From an uncultured Coriobacteriaceae bacterium (GTDB lineage: Bacteria > Actinomycetota > Coriobacteriia > Coriobacteriales > Eggerthellaceae), in NCBI GenBank assembly GCA_937937585.1, contig CALDCB010000004.1, forward strand, positions 1 to 64,000: a stretch of DNA of 64,000 nucleotides, in the 5' to 3' direction. Within the stretch, counting starts at the first letter, position 1; every line of letters starts with the position of its first letter. Below are positions 41,101 through 49,350 of this stretch, in pieces. Under the pieces are notes generated by a model. The model was given only the letters and a program-made list of their open reading frames with translations. It was not told where the DNA came from and did not search any database. A program made the position numbers and the translations under genes.

Positions 41101-41125
41101 AAAAGCCCGCATTATGCGGGCTTTT
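41101..41125 (+). terminator. Intrinsic terminator after rpmB
   Basis: Perfect AAAAGCCCGCA / TGCGGGCTTTT stem with a three-base loop and T-run, 26 bases past the rpmB stop. Confidence 0.92.
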
Positions 41126-41259
41126 CGTCGTTGTGCTTTCAGAGACTGCATCGATAGGCATATGTTTCGATATCGAAGCGAACACCTACCGATACAGTTT
41201 TTCCAATCCTATCGGGGTCATCAAACGAAAGAAGATGCATGGCAGCGTCTTTCAAGAAG

Positions 41260-41285
41260 AAAGGGAGGGCATTCGCCCTCCCTTT
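41260..41285. terminator. Terminator after the zinc-ribbon coiled-coil gene
   Basis: Perfect 11-base stem AAAGGGAGGGC / GCCCTCCCTTT with a four-base loop, 45 bases past the minus-strand stop. It could work in both directions. About 130 bases between it and the rpmB terminator show no gene. Confidence 0.8.
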
Positions 41286-41329
41286 TCGTTCCGCAAATTC
41301 AACGAACGCAGAGCTAGCCGGTATAGCTC

Positions 41330-42049
41330 CTACTCGATAACCAAAAGGCGTTTGCAATTCGGGCAGACGCCAAGCGGCGCATGCGCCTTCAAATCGATAA
41401 GACGGCCGCCTTCAATGGGGCTACGGCAAATGCCGCATCGATCATCCACAAGCTTGCCCACGGCAATACCACCAGTATGGCGAGCCGTCTCAGTATAAAG
41501 ACCAAGAAGATCCTTGGGTAAATCGGCGGCGTATCCTTCGCGTACGCGAGCAATTTCCTGAAGCTGGGCGCGAAGGCCGGCACTGGCTTCCTCGTAGCTG
41601 GCACGTGTCGCAGCCTCGTCGTTTGTGACGATGTCGGTGGCTTTCTTCAACTGTGCCTGAACGCCCTCGATTTTTTGAAGCTCCTCGGCAAGCTTCGAAA
41701 GCTTTCCGTCAAGCTCCTCGCGACGTTTCGCGAAGCCGCTCATCTCCTTGGAATGGGATTCGACGCTGCGATAGTCACCGCCAGCATTGTCGATAAGCTC
41801 CTGCGCATGACGTTGCTTATCGGCAAGCATGCCGTCTTCAGTGGTAAGTCGCGTGATCTCGGATTCTGCCCGCTGCTTCAAAGCCTCAACTTGGTTCGCC
41901 TTCTCATCAAGCGCTTTATGCTTTGCCGAAAGAACGGACATTTTGGCTATCTGCGGCAACTCGGCAAGCTCCTTCTTGGTGCGGATAGCATCCATATCTG
42001 CGGTCTGCAATTTCAAAAGCAGGTTCAGATCCTCGTGAGCAACTTGCAT
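41330..42049 (-). CDS. Coiled-coil protein with C-terminal zinc ribbon
   Basis: A 239-residue protein. Residues ~1-180 are a long coiled-coil rich in Glu, Lys, Ala and Gln; the C-terminal part has CGICRSPIEGG and CPNCKRLL, two CxxC pairs forming a C4 zinc ribbon. This layout is the bacterial family with a zf-RING_7/C4-type ribbon, close to structural proteins such as CT398, thought to interact with secretion or RNA-related machinery; role unproven. The ATG at 42047-42049 has GGGGAAG just ahead and is chosen over 31 additional open codons. Confidence 0.85.
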   Translation of the reverse strand: MQVAHEDLNLLLKLQTADMDAIRTKKELAELPQIAKMSVLSAKHKALDEKANQVEALKQRAESEITRLTTEDGMLADKQRHAQELIDNAGGDYRSVESHSKEMSGFAKRREELDGKLSKLAEELQKIEGVQAQLKKATDIVTNDEAATRASYEEASAGLRAQLQEIARVREGYAADLPKDLLGLYTETARHTGGIAVGKLVDDRCGICRSPIEGGRLIDLKAHAPLGVCPNCKRLLVIE

Positions 42050-42208
42050 GTCTTCCCCATTCGTTGAGCTAGTACTTCTATTTATTTTATTACCGTACCG
42101 TTTAAGATTCCACTTTTTCGTCGCTAAGTTAATCGATGGCAAAACAAATAGCCTGCATGCGCCTCGAACCGATACCGTGCAACAGGAAAATCGTTTGCCT
42201 CATAAACC

Positions 42209-42242
42209 AAAAAAGGAGCGAGCGCTTTGCGCTCGCTCCTTT
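42209..42242 (-). terminator. Intrinsic terminator after the SLC13-type permease
   Basis: A 14-base perfect stem (AAAGGAGCGAGCGC and its complement) with a three-base loop and a six-T tail on the minus strand, 33 bases past the permease stop. Confidence 0.93.
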
Positions 42243-42274
42243 GAAACAACGATCCTTGCGATCGGCTTTTTGGC

Positions 42275-43726
42275 TTATCCCATGAACTTCAAGCCGAGCG
42301 GGATCAGGACGAATGCCATGATCAGGGTCAGGTACACCATCATGATGCCGCCTGCTGTGTAAGCGGACTTCGTATTGGTGAACGCATGAGCGTGGATCAT
42401 AGCGCCGTTGACGGAACCGGCCGGAGTGAGCAGGCCGATGACGCCGAAGACGGTGATGACCATGAGGGCAACCTGAAGATTGAAGTTGGCCTGAGTAGCC
42501 ATCGTCATGGCAATGGTCATCATGGTGATGGTGACAGCGACGTTGTTTGCGAGGTTGGTCGCAACGAAGGTGATGATACCGAGAGCCAGCAGGAAGCCGT
42601 AGCCGGGCAGACCGAACAGCGGGGCCATGAGCTGGGAGATCATCGGGGTGATGCCAGCGGCCTGGCTGGTGATCTGGCTAGCAATGACCATTGCAGAGGC
42701 GACAACCAGGATAAGATCCCAGTAGAAGTACGCAGGAGCGGTCTTCTTGTCCAAAACCGGCTGATCCTCGACCTTCCAGATCATAGCGACGGCGATTAGG
42801 AAGACAACCCAACCGTAAACGCCGATGCCCTTGAGGATGGCCCTGAATCCCTCGTTACCGGCACCGAAGCTGATTGCGACGCAGCCGATGATATTGGCAA
42901 GCAGGATAACCAGAACAGCCTTCTGGCGCTTGGTCAAAGGAGCGCTTTCCTTCTGGAACTGCGTGACGTCGATCTCCTTGATCTTGTCAACCTTGCAGCC
43001 AGGGGTCACGAACATGACCAAAATCCAACCGAAGCCGGCAACGATGGTGGTGATGAGCTCGGAGATGATCCAGCCGCCCATGTTGATGGAGATGCCGGCC
43101 TTGGTTGCCATGCCAACGGTCATCAGGCACCAACCGCGGAACGGGAAGAGCGAGAAAGCAACGCTGCAGGTGAGCATGAAGCCCATGAGGACCATTGCAG
43201 GGTAAAGATCACCCTTCTTGTAGCCTGCCTGCTCGAAGATGGACTGATAAATGACGAACATGATCAGAGCGACCATGGTCTGGTTCACCAGGATGGTGAG
43301 GTAAGCCGGAGCCAAAACGATGAAGCCGGTCAAAAGCCAAGGACGACCTTGCACGAACTTCGCACCGAGCATCTTGTTAGCCAACCATTCGGTCAAATGG
43401 CTGTCCTGCAACATACCCAGGAAGAACATGCCAAGAAGCATCAGCATGACGGATTCGTTGCCGAATGCTGCCGCAAGAGCCGCGCCCGCGGTGCCGAAGT
43501 CGGTAACACCAAGCGCTACCAGCGCCAAAAGCGAGGTCCAACAAAGATTGTCCGCGTCTACCGACCAACCGTAGATCAGACCGATGAAGATGCCGATGAT
43601 TCCCATGCCGTAAGGCGTGATGGTCCCGATCGGCGGGATGAACCTGAAGAAGAACATGAGCAAGATAACGATTGCAAAATGAATGTACTTGCTATTGCTC
43701 TTGCCTTCTTGAGCTGCTGCTGCCAT
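42275..43726 (-). CDS. SLC13/DASS-type anion permease
   Basis: A 483-residue protein with about twelve membrane helices. Duplicated polar breaks in the helices (LTILVNQTMVAL in the first half, FVATNLANNVAVTITMM in the second) resemble the substrate and sodium loops of the SLC13/IT superfamily (dicarboxylate, citrate or sulfate carriers). The exact SNT motifs of DASS carriers are not seen, so the substrate is open. A charged cytoplasmic loop (VDKIKEIDVTQFQKESAPLTKRQK) splits the halves. It is a single-gene unit: an AT-rich 147-base region upstream and a strong terminator downstream. Confidence 0.82.
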   Translation of the reverse strand: MAAAAQEGKSNSKYIHFAIVILLMFFFRFIPPIGTITPYGMGIIGIFIGLIYGWSVDADNLCWTSLLALVALGVTDFGTAGAALAAAFGNESVMLMLLGMFFLGMLQDSHLTEWLANKMLGAKFVQGRPWLLTGFIVLAPAYLTILVNQTMVALIMFVIYQSIFEQAGYKKGDLYPAMVLMGFMLTCSVAFSLFPFRGWCLMTVGMATKAGISINMGGWIISELITTIVAGFGWILVMFVTPGCKVDKIKEIDVTQFQKESAPLTKRQKAVLVILLANIIGCVAISFGAGNEGFRAILKGIGVYGWVVFLIAVAMIWKVEDQPVLDKKTAPAYFYWDLILVVASAMVIASQITSQAAGITPMISQLMAPLFGLPGYGFLLALGIITFVATNLANNVAVTITMMTIAMTMATQANFNLQVALMVITVFGVIGLLTPAGSVNGAMIHAHAFTNTKSAYTAGGIMMVYLTLIMAFVLIPLGLKFMG

Positions 43727-43873
43727 AAGCCAATCCCCTTCCCCTTCTGTGCCATGAGCACAACTTATAACAACATATGAATAGTTTATAGAGAGTATTA
43801 GGAGATATAAAGCCGCTCAACCATGCTCTGGGACTATTTTCTAACCCTACAATTGAAAGTTGATTCCAAACCG

Positions 43874-45085
43874 TTACTTCCAGTTGAGACAGGATTTCAA
43901 AGCGGTAATGAAAGCCTCAATGTCGTCTGACGTGGTGTAGCGGCCCATGGAAATGCGCAATGCGCCATAGGCGCGATCCGCGCTGATACCCATAGCTCGA
44001 AGAACGTGACTGGGCGAAAGAGAATGTGAGGAGCAAGCTGAGCCACCCGACACCCCGAAACCCATCATGTCCAAACGAAGAACCAGGGTCTCGCTTTCAA
44101 AACCGTCAACGATAACGTGAACGATGTTGGGAAGGAACGACCCCTCAGAAACATCGACCGTCGCCGTGACGCCGGGAACAGCCGAAAGCTCCGCATACAG
44201 ACGATCACGCAAGACAGCTAGCCGTGTTGATTCCTCTTCGAGCATCGAACATGCTGCGTGACAAGCTGCCGCGAAACCAACGATACCGCATACATTCTGC
44301 GTACCGCTTCGCCTGCCCTCCTCCTGACCACCGCCACCAAGGAATTCGCTCATAGGAGTGCGCGCCTTCAGATACAAAGCGCCAACCCCCTTGGGGCCGC
44401 AGATCTTATGAGCAGAAAACGATGCCGCATCAACGCCAAGCGCACGAACATCAACAGGGGTCTTGCCAAGCGCTTGAGTAGCGTCGGTGTGAAACAATGC
44501 CCCTTTTGCGTGAGCTGCGCCGGCAAGCTCGGCGATCGGTTGGATGCTTCCAACTTCGCTGTTAGCCATTTGAACGGAAACCATGACGGTTTCGTCGCTT
44601 AATGCGGTTAGCAAACTATCGACGCTCACAAAACCTTGCTTGTCGAGATCGAGATAGGTGACGCGCCAGCCCATCGACTCAAGCCTCTTGGCGGGCACGA
44701 GCACCGCCTCATGCTCGATGGACGTGGTGATGAAATGCGGCGTGAAATCGGAAACACTTTTCCCGCTAGCGCGCCTACGCGCATCGGCGGCCGCAACGGC
44801 AACGCCCAAAAGGGCCGCGTTGTCGGATTCGGTTGCCCCGGAAGTGAAGATGACCTCATTGGGACGCGATGCATTCAGGTCGGCAGCTACGCTGCGGCGG
44901 GCCTGCTCCATCGCTTCGAAAGCAGCACGGCCAGGAGCATGCAGCGAGTTCGCGTTTCCGCCCAAAGCGATGTTGGCGCGCCCGGGAACGAGATACGGAG
45001 CCATAGCCTGGGCGGCCTCTTCGCAAAGAGGCGTGGTGGCTGCGCAATCGAGGTAAACGTAATCAGCGGGAACGGTGATGCTCAT
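43874..45085 (-). CDS. Cysteine desulfurase, IscS/NifS family
   Basis: A 403-residue class V aminotransferase-fold PLP enzyme that takes sulfur from cysteine for Fe-S clusters and tRNA thiolation. YLDCAATTPL at the start, the SIEHEAV block, HTDATQALGK with the PLP-contacting His-Asp, the PLP lysine in FSAHKICGPKG, and the active cysteine in SGGSACSSHS. The loop between the two halves carries GGGGQEEGRRSGTQN, typical of the IscS/NifS group I type. No scaffold gene is adjacent; it follows rpe with no gap. It is a candidate sulfur donor for MnmA and for IspH cluster assembly. Confidence 0.93.
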   Translation of the reverse strand: MSITVPADYVYLDCAATTPLCEEAAQAMAPYLVPGRANIALGGNANSLHAPGRAAFEAMEQARRSVAADLNASRPNEVIFTSGATESDNAALLGVAVAAADARRRASGKSVSDFTPHFITTSIEHEAVLVPAKRLESMGWRVTYLDLDKQGFVSVDSLLTALSDETVMVSVQMANSEVGSIQPIAELAGAAHAKGALFHTDATQALGKTPVDVRALGVDAASFSAHKICGPKGVGALYLKARTPMSEFLGGGGQEEGRRSGTQNVCGIVGFAAACHAACSMLEEESTRLAVLRDRLYAELSAVPGVTATVDVSEGSFLPNIVHVIVDGFESETLVLRLDMMGFGVSGGSACSSHSLSPSHVLRAMGISADRAYGALRISMGRYTTSDDIEAFITALKSCLNWK

Positions 45086-45781
45086 TTAAGAAAGCACCTT
45101 CTTCCTTGCCTCTTCGGCAACGCCCCTGATGCCTTCCACGGCTTCTTCCAGGTTATCGGCGCCGAACACAGCGCTGCCGCAAACCAAAACATCTGCACCC
45201 TTGGCCGCAACCAAATCGGCAGTCTTCAGGCCGATGCCGCCATCAACTTGAATGAGAAGGTTATCGTTGCCGGCTTTGCGAGCCATCTCAACGACCTGAG
45301 CGACCTTGTCCTCGGAGCCCTCGATATAACTCTGCCCAGAGAATCCGGGCTCGACGCTCATGATAAGGACCATCTCCAAATCGGCGATGACGGGCTCCAG
45401 AACGGAAACGGGTGTTTTGGGTTTAACGGAAACCGCAGCCTTGATACCGGCATCGTGAATGATGCGAACAGCTTCTTTCATGCCCGCCTCGTCAAGGGGT
45501 TCGGCATGAACCGTGATGGAATCGCACCCCGCACGCATGAACCAATCAAGCTGCTCGATAGGATTCGAGATCATGAGATGGACATCAAGGGGAAGCTTCG
45601 AAATGGTCTTCAGCTGCTTGATGATAGGCACACCCATGGTTAGGTTCGGAACGAAATGGCCGTCCATGACATCGACGTGCACGACATCGGCGCCCGCCTC
45701 CGTAATGGCACGGATGTCGTCGCCAAGGGTAAGGAAGTTGGCAGACAGGATCGACGGAGCGATTTTCACCGGTTCGAACAT
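45086..45781 (-). CDS. rpe: Ribulose-phosphate 3-epimerase
   Basis: Rpe, 231 residues, interconverts ribulose-5-phosphate and xylulose-5-phosphate in the pentose phosphate pathway. TIM-barrel blocks: IAPSILSANFLTLGDDI, DVVHVDVMDGHFVPNLTMG with metal-binding His and Asp, LDVHLMISNP, SVEPGFSGQSYIEG and LIQVDGGIG with the second Asp. It diverges from the alkyltransferase-like gene over 76 bases and is followed directly by the cysteine desulfurase. Confidence 0.97.
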   Translation of the reverse strand: MFEPVKIAPSILSANFLTLGDDIRAITEAGADVVHVDVMDGHFVPNLTMGVPIIKQLKTISKLPLDVHLMISNPIEQLDWFMRAGCDSITVHAEPLDEAGMKEAVRIIHDAGIKAAVSVKPKTPVSVLEPVIADLEMVLIMSVEPGFSGQSYIEGSEDKVAQVVEMARKAGNDNLLIQVDGGIGLKTADLVAAKGADVLVCGSAVFGADNLEEAVEGIRGVAEEARKKVLS

Positions 45782-45857
45782 TGCGGCTCCTAAAACAGAT
45801 TTGATAGTATCGAAGACAGCAACAAAGTATTTTACTTCACCGATGGGGGTTTCGGCT

Positions 45858-46319
45858 ATGCATTGCTTTTACTACCAAACACCCCACGGCCCTGTGACCA
45901 TCGCCGCCACCGAAAAGGGCATCTGCGGGGTGTACTTCGGAAAACAGCAGTTGAATGCCAAGGCATCGCCCACCATGCTCACCAATCATGCGGCAACGCA
46001 GATCCAAGAATACTTCGCTGGAAAGCGCTTCGTGTTCGATCTTCCGCTTGACTTGAAAGGCTCCGAGTTCCAAAAGGCCGTTTGGGAACGCGTGATGCGC
46101 ATCCCCTACGGATACACGAACACAACAGCCGAGATCGCCCGCGCCATCGGTCACGACAACGCACATAGGTCGGTTGGAGCCGCAATCGCGAAAAACGAAG
46201 CAGCGATCCTCGTTCCCACGCACCGCGTGGTGTCCGCCGCAGGAACGGCGCTTGGCTCGGGCAATCAGGCGAAGATCAACCAAGGCCTTCTGGCCATGGA
46301 GAAGCTCTACATGCCGTAG
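45858..46319 (+). CDS. Alkyltransferase-like protein lacking the catalytic cysteine (MGMT fold)
   Basis: A 153-residue protein with the O6-alkylguanine-DNA alkyltransferase fold: short N-terminal domain, then SEFQKAVWERVMRIPYGYT (about 69-87), the arginine finger HRSVG (Arg104) and the active-site block. That block reads PTHRVVS instead of PCHRVV: Thr121 (codon ACG, 46218-46220) replaces the acceptor cysteine. The tyrosine that rotates the base (human Tyr114) is also absent, being Thr90. It thus cannot act as a classical suicide methyltransferase. Alkyltransferase-like proteins (ATL; usually Trp or Ala at the Cys) bind lesions and pass them to nucleotide excision repair, and this may be a variant. 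The 3' end overlaps convergent gpsA by 13 bases. Confidence 0.88.
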   Translation: MHCFYYQTPHGPVTIAATEKGICGVYFGKQQLNAKASPTMLTNHAATQIQEYFAGKRFVFDLPLDLKGSEFQKAVWERVMRIPYGYTNTTAEIARAIGHDNAHRSVGAAIAKNEAAILVPTHRVVSAAGTALGSGNQAKINQGLLAMEKLYMP

Positions 46320-47308
46320 AACTCGGGCTTAAGTGAACGGGAGATCAAGGTCTGAGCCACGTCCGATGCGGAAACGCCATTCCAAACGATGGAATAGACT
46401 GCGTCGGCGATAGGAAGCTCGACCTCGAAGCGATCAGCCAAAACACGCAAGGTTTTGCATGCCAGCGCGCCTTCGGCGATCATATGAGTCTGCGATTCAA
46501 ACTCCTCGACCGTCTGACCCTTGGCCAGCCCCTCGCCGAAGCGGCGGTTACGGGAATGCTGAGAGGTGCACGTGACGATAAGGTCGCCGGCACCAGCCAA
46601 ACCCAAGCACGTCATGGAGTCGCCGCCGGCCTTCACAACCAAACGGCCCATCTCGGCCAAGCCTCGCGTCATGATCATGGCGGCCGTGTTGTCACCATAG
46701 CCTAGGCCGTACGAGATGCCCGTGGCGATAGCGATGACGTTCTTGAATGCGGCGCACAGCTCGACACCATTCACATCGGTGGACGTGTAAACACGGAAGG
46801 AATCGGAAGCGAAAACGTCGCGGAAAAGCTCAGCGGTCTCGGCATTAGAGCTGGCGACAACCGTGGCAGAAGGAACGCCGTGGATAACCTCTTCCGCATG
46901 CGTGGGACCACACAAAGCCGCAAGACGGTCCTTGTTGCCAAGCTCGTCCTCAAAAACCTCAACGGGGAGAAGACCGGTAACATCCTCGACGCCCTTCGAC
47001 AAAATGACGATGGGGAAATCTTCGCTGATCATCTCACGCATTGCGCGTGCGGTTCCGCGCATCAGCTTGGAAGGCGTGACGATGACGGCGGCATGAGCGC
47101 GGTTGAGGGAGTCATGAAGCGACGTGGTTGCCACAACGTCGTTATGAAGCGGCCAGTTGCTAAGGTAATCAGGATTCTTGTGCTCGGTGTTGATAGCACG
47201 CGCCACCTCACCGCGACGAGCCCAAAGACTGACGTTGTTGCCATTCGTGGCAATAAGGTTCGCAACGGCCGTACCCCACGAACCGGCTCCGATAACAGCG
47301 ATCTTCAT
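46307..47308 (-). CDS. gpsA: Glycerol-3-phosphate dehydrogenase [NAD(P)+]
   Basis: GpsA, 333 residues, makes sn-glycerol-3-phosphate for phospholipids. N-terminal Rossmann motif IGAGSWGTAVANLIA, then LSKGVE, the catalytic lysine in ELCAAFKNVIAIATG (about residue 190) and the AGAGDLIVTCTSQHSRNRRFG substrate block. It overlaps the convergent alkyltransferase-like gene at its end and follows plsY directly, so precursor and acyltransferase are co-expressed. Confidence 0.97.
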   Translation of the reverse strand: MKIAVIGAGSWGTAVANLIATNGNNVSLWARRGEVARAINTEHKNPDYLSNWPLHNDVVATTSLHDSLNRAHAAVIVTPSKLMRGTARAMREMISEDFPIVILSKGVEDVTGLLPVEVFEDELGNKDRLAALCGPTHAEEVIHGVPSATVVASSNAETAELFRDVFASDSFRVYTSTDVNGVELCAAFKNVIAIATGISYGLGYGDNTAAMIMTRGLAEMGRLVVKAGGDSMTCLGLAGAGDLIVTCTSQHSRNRRFGEGLAKGQTVEEFESQTHMIAEGALACKTLRVLADRFEVELPIADAVYSIVWNGVSASDVAQTLISRSLKPEFYGM

Positions 47309-47962
47309 TTACTTACCACCCTTCGAACCGATACGGGACTCAGTGCCCGCGCGCAAACGCGCAATATTTCCGCGATGCGCCCAAATGACGATAACCGCCG
47401 CGGCAGAGCAGAGAATCACCGCGGGGAGATCACCCGAGAATCTGATGAACGCCAGGACAGGGCACACGGCGGCCGCTGTAAGCGAGCCCGCCGAAACGTA
47501 CTTGGTCATGATGACGACAACCGCGAAAAAGGCGATCTCGATAAGCGCGAACTGCCAACCGAACGTGGCGAACATGCAGCCCACAGCAACAGCGACGCCC
47601 TTACCGCCTTTGAACCCAAGCCATGGGCTGAAAATATGACCGGTGATGCAGCCGAAGAAAGCGCACGCAGCCAGCGTCTGATACGTGAAGGAGTGCGTGC
47701 TGCCTGCAGGATCGATAAGCAAGGTGAAGAACAGCCACGCGAGAAAGCCCGAGAACAGGCCTTTGCCGAAGTCAAGGACGAACACTGCCCCGCCGCCAAC
47801 CTTGCCCATGGTGCGGATGGCGTTCGTGGTTCCGATGTTGCCGCTTCCGTGATCGCGCACGTCAGTGTGGTAGAAAACGCGGGAAATGATCACTCCCCAC
47901 GGAATCGACCCCAAAGCAAACGACGCCGCGAACAGAAGCACCAAAACTGCTATCTCATTCAA
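47309..47962 (-). CDS. plsY: Glycerol-3-phosphate acyltransferase PlsY
   Basis: PlsY, 217 residues, an integral membrane enzyme with about five to seven helices that transfers acyl from acyl-phosphate (made by PlsX) to glycerol-3-phosphate. Family motifs: GSIPWGVIISRVFYHTDVRDHGSGNIGTTNAIRT, GHIFSPWLGFKGGKGVAVAVG and AHRGNIARLRAGTE. Its start lies four bases after the der stop; the ribosome site is inside the der 3' end. Confidence 0.95.
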   Translation of the reverse strand: MNEIAVLVLLFAASFALGSIPWGVIISRVFYHTDVRDHGSGNIGTTNAIRTMGKVGGGAVFVLDFGKGLFSGFLAWLFFTLLIDPAGSTHSFTYQTLAACAFFGCITGHIFSPWLGFKGGKGVAVAVGCMFATFGWQFALIEIAFFAVVVIMTKYVSAGSLTAAAVCPVLAFIRFSGDLPAVILCSAAAVIVIWAHRGNIARLRAGTESRIGSKGGK

Positions 47963-47966
47963 AAGA

Positions 47967-49286
47967 CTAATCCTTCTTCTTGAACTTGAGCTTGATGGGC
48001 GTTCCTGTCAGATCGAAGTGGGTGCGCATACGGTTCTCAAGATAGCGCTCGAAGTTCGGCTCGACCAAGTCGGGACGGTTCACGAAAAGCGTGAAAGCCG
48101 GCGGGCACGTGCCGGTCTGCGTCATGTACTTCATACGCAGGATGGCCTTGCCCTTGCTTACGGTGTGGCCGAACTCGCGGATATCCTGCAGCCAAACATT
48201 GAGCTGGTTGGTGGGGATGGTCTTGTTGAAGTTGGCGAAAGCCTCGTCGATGGTGTCCCACACCTTGACGACGCTCTTGCCAGTCAGGGCGGATATCGCA
48301 ATGACGGGTGCGTATTTCACGTGGATGAGCTTTTCCTCTACCTCTTCGCGGACCCTCATCTTCGTTTCAGTGTCAACTGCATCCCATTTGTTCAAGACGA
48401 TGACCATGGCGCAACCGCGTTCGGCGGCGAAACCCGCGACGCGCTGGTCCTGGTCGGTGACGCCCAGCGTACCATCGATAACAAGCAGGGCGACGTCAGC
48501 GCGATCGATGGCGCGCATGGCGCGAACGAAGCCGTAATACTCGACGTCTTCGTTGATCTGGCTTTTCCTGCGCAGACCGGCAGTGTCGACGATGGTGTAG
48601 ATCTTGCCGTCGTGCTCGACGGTGGTGTCGATCGCGTCGCGCGTGGTGCCGGCGACGTTCGAGACGATGGAACGCTCGTCATTGGTGAGCTTGTTGGTAA
48701 GCGAAGACTTGCCCGCATTAGGGCGGCCGATGATGGCAACGTTGATGCCCTTGTCGGCGGCTGCATCATCGTCTTTGGGATAACCCTGCTCGCGAAGCGA
48801 TTCGATAACGGCATCCAGCAAGTCGCCGGTGCCGTTGCCGTGAAGGGCGGAAACAGGCCACGGGTCGCCCAGACCAAGCTGGTAGAAGTCCCAAACCTCG
48901 TGCATCTTCGCGGGGTTGTCCATCTTGTTGACGGCAACGAAAACAGGCTTCTTGGACCTGCGAAGCGTACGAGCCACCTCTTCGTCGTCGGCGTTGACGC
49001 CGGTGCGGCCATCGACGATCAATACGATGGCGTTCGCCTCGTTGGCAGCGGTGAATGCTTGATGGGTAATGGACGCCTGGAAGTCATCGTCATCGCCCAT
49101 CTCGATGCCGCCCGTGTCGATCAAGGCGAAACGAAGGCCGTTCCAGACGGTTTCATGATAAGAGCGATCGCGCGTGACACCGCGCATCTCGTGAACGATA
49201 GCATCGTCGATTTGGGCGATACGGTTAACGAACGTTGATTTCCCTACGTTGGGGCGACCAACCACAGCAACCAAAGGCAGGCTCAT
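47967..49286 (-). CDS. der: Ribosome-assembly GTPase Der (EngA)
   Basis: Der, 439 residues, a double GTPase needed for 50S assembly. The two G1 loops GRPNVGKST (residues ~9-17) and GRPNAGKSS (~180-188), both DTxG and NKxD sets, and a C-terminal KH-like domain ending in KFKKKD are all present. It is first in der-plsY-gpsA; the terminator just upstream (49308-49350) isolates it from the tyrA-to-DUF512 operon. Confidence 0.97.
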   Translation of the reverse strand: MSLPLVAVVGRPNVGKSTFVNRIAQIDDAIVHEMRGVTRDRSYHETVWNGLRFALIDTGGIEMGDDDDFQASITHQAFTAANEANAIVLIVDGRTGVNADDEEVARTLRRSKKPVFVAVNKMDNPAKMHEVWDFYQLGLGDPWPVSALHGNGTGDLLDAVIESLREQGYPKDDDAAADKGINVAIIGRPNAGKSSLTNKLTNDERSIVSNVAGTTRDAIDTTVEHDGKIYTIVDTAGLRRKSQINEDVEYYGFVRAMRAIDRADVALLVIDGTLGVTDQDQRVAGFAAERGCAMVIVLNKWDAVDTETKMRVREEVEEKLIHVKYAPVIAISALTGKSVVKVWDTIDEAFANFNKTIPTNQLNVWLQDIREFGHTVSKGKAILRMKYMTQTGTCPPAFTLFVNRPDLVEPNFERYLENRMRTHFDLTGTPIKLKFKKKD

Positions 49287-49307
49287 ATCGGTCGTCTCCT
49301 CTCTTGC

Positions 49308-49350
49308 ATAAAAACGGACGCGTCCCCGCCCTTAATGCTGGGGAAACGCC
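49308..49350 (-). terminator. Intrinsic terminator ending the tyrA-aroA-cmk-plsC-ispH-DUF512 operon
   Basis: On the minus strand GCGTTTCCCC pairs with GGGGACGC around a 12-base loop and leads to GTTTTTATG. The stem begins directly at the DUF512 stop codon. Confidence 0.6.
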
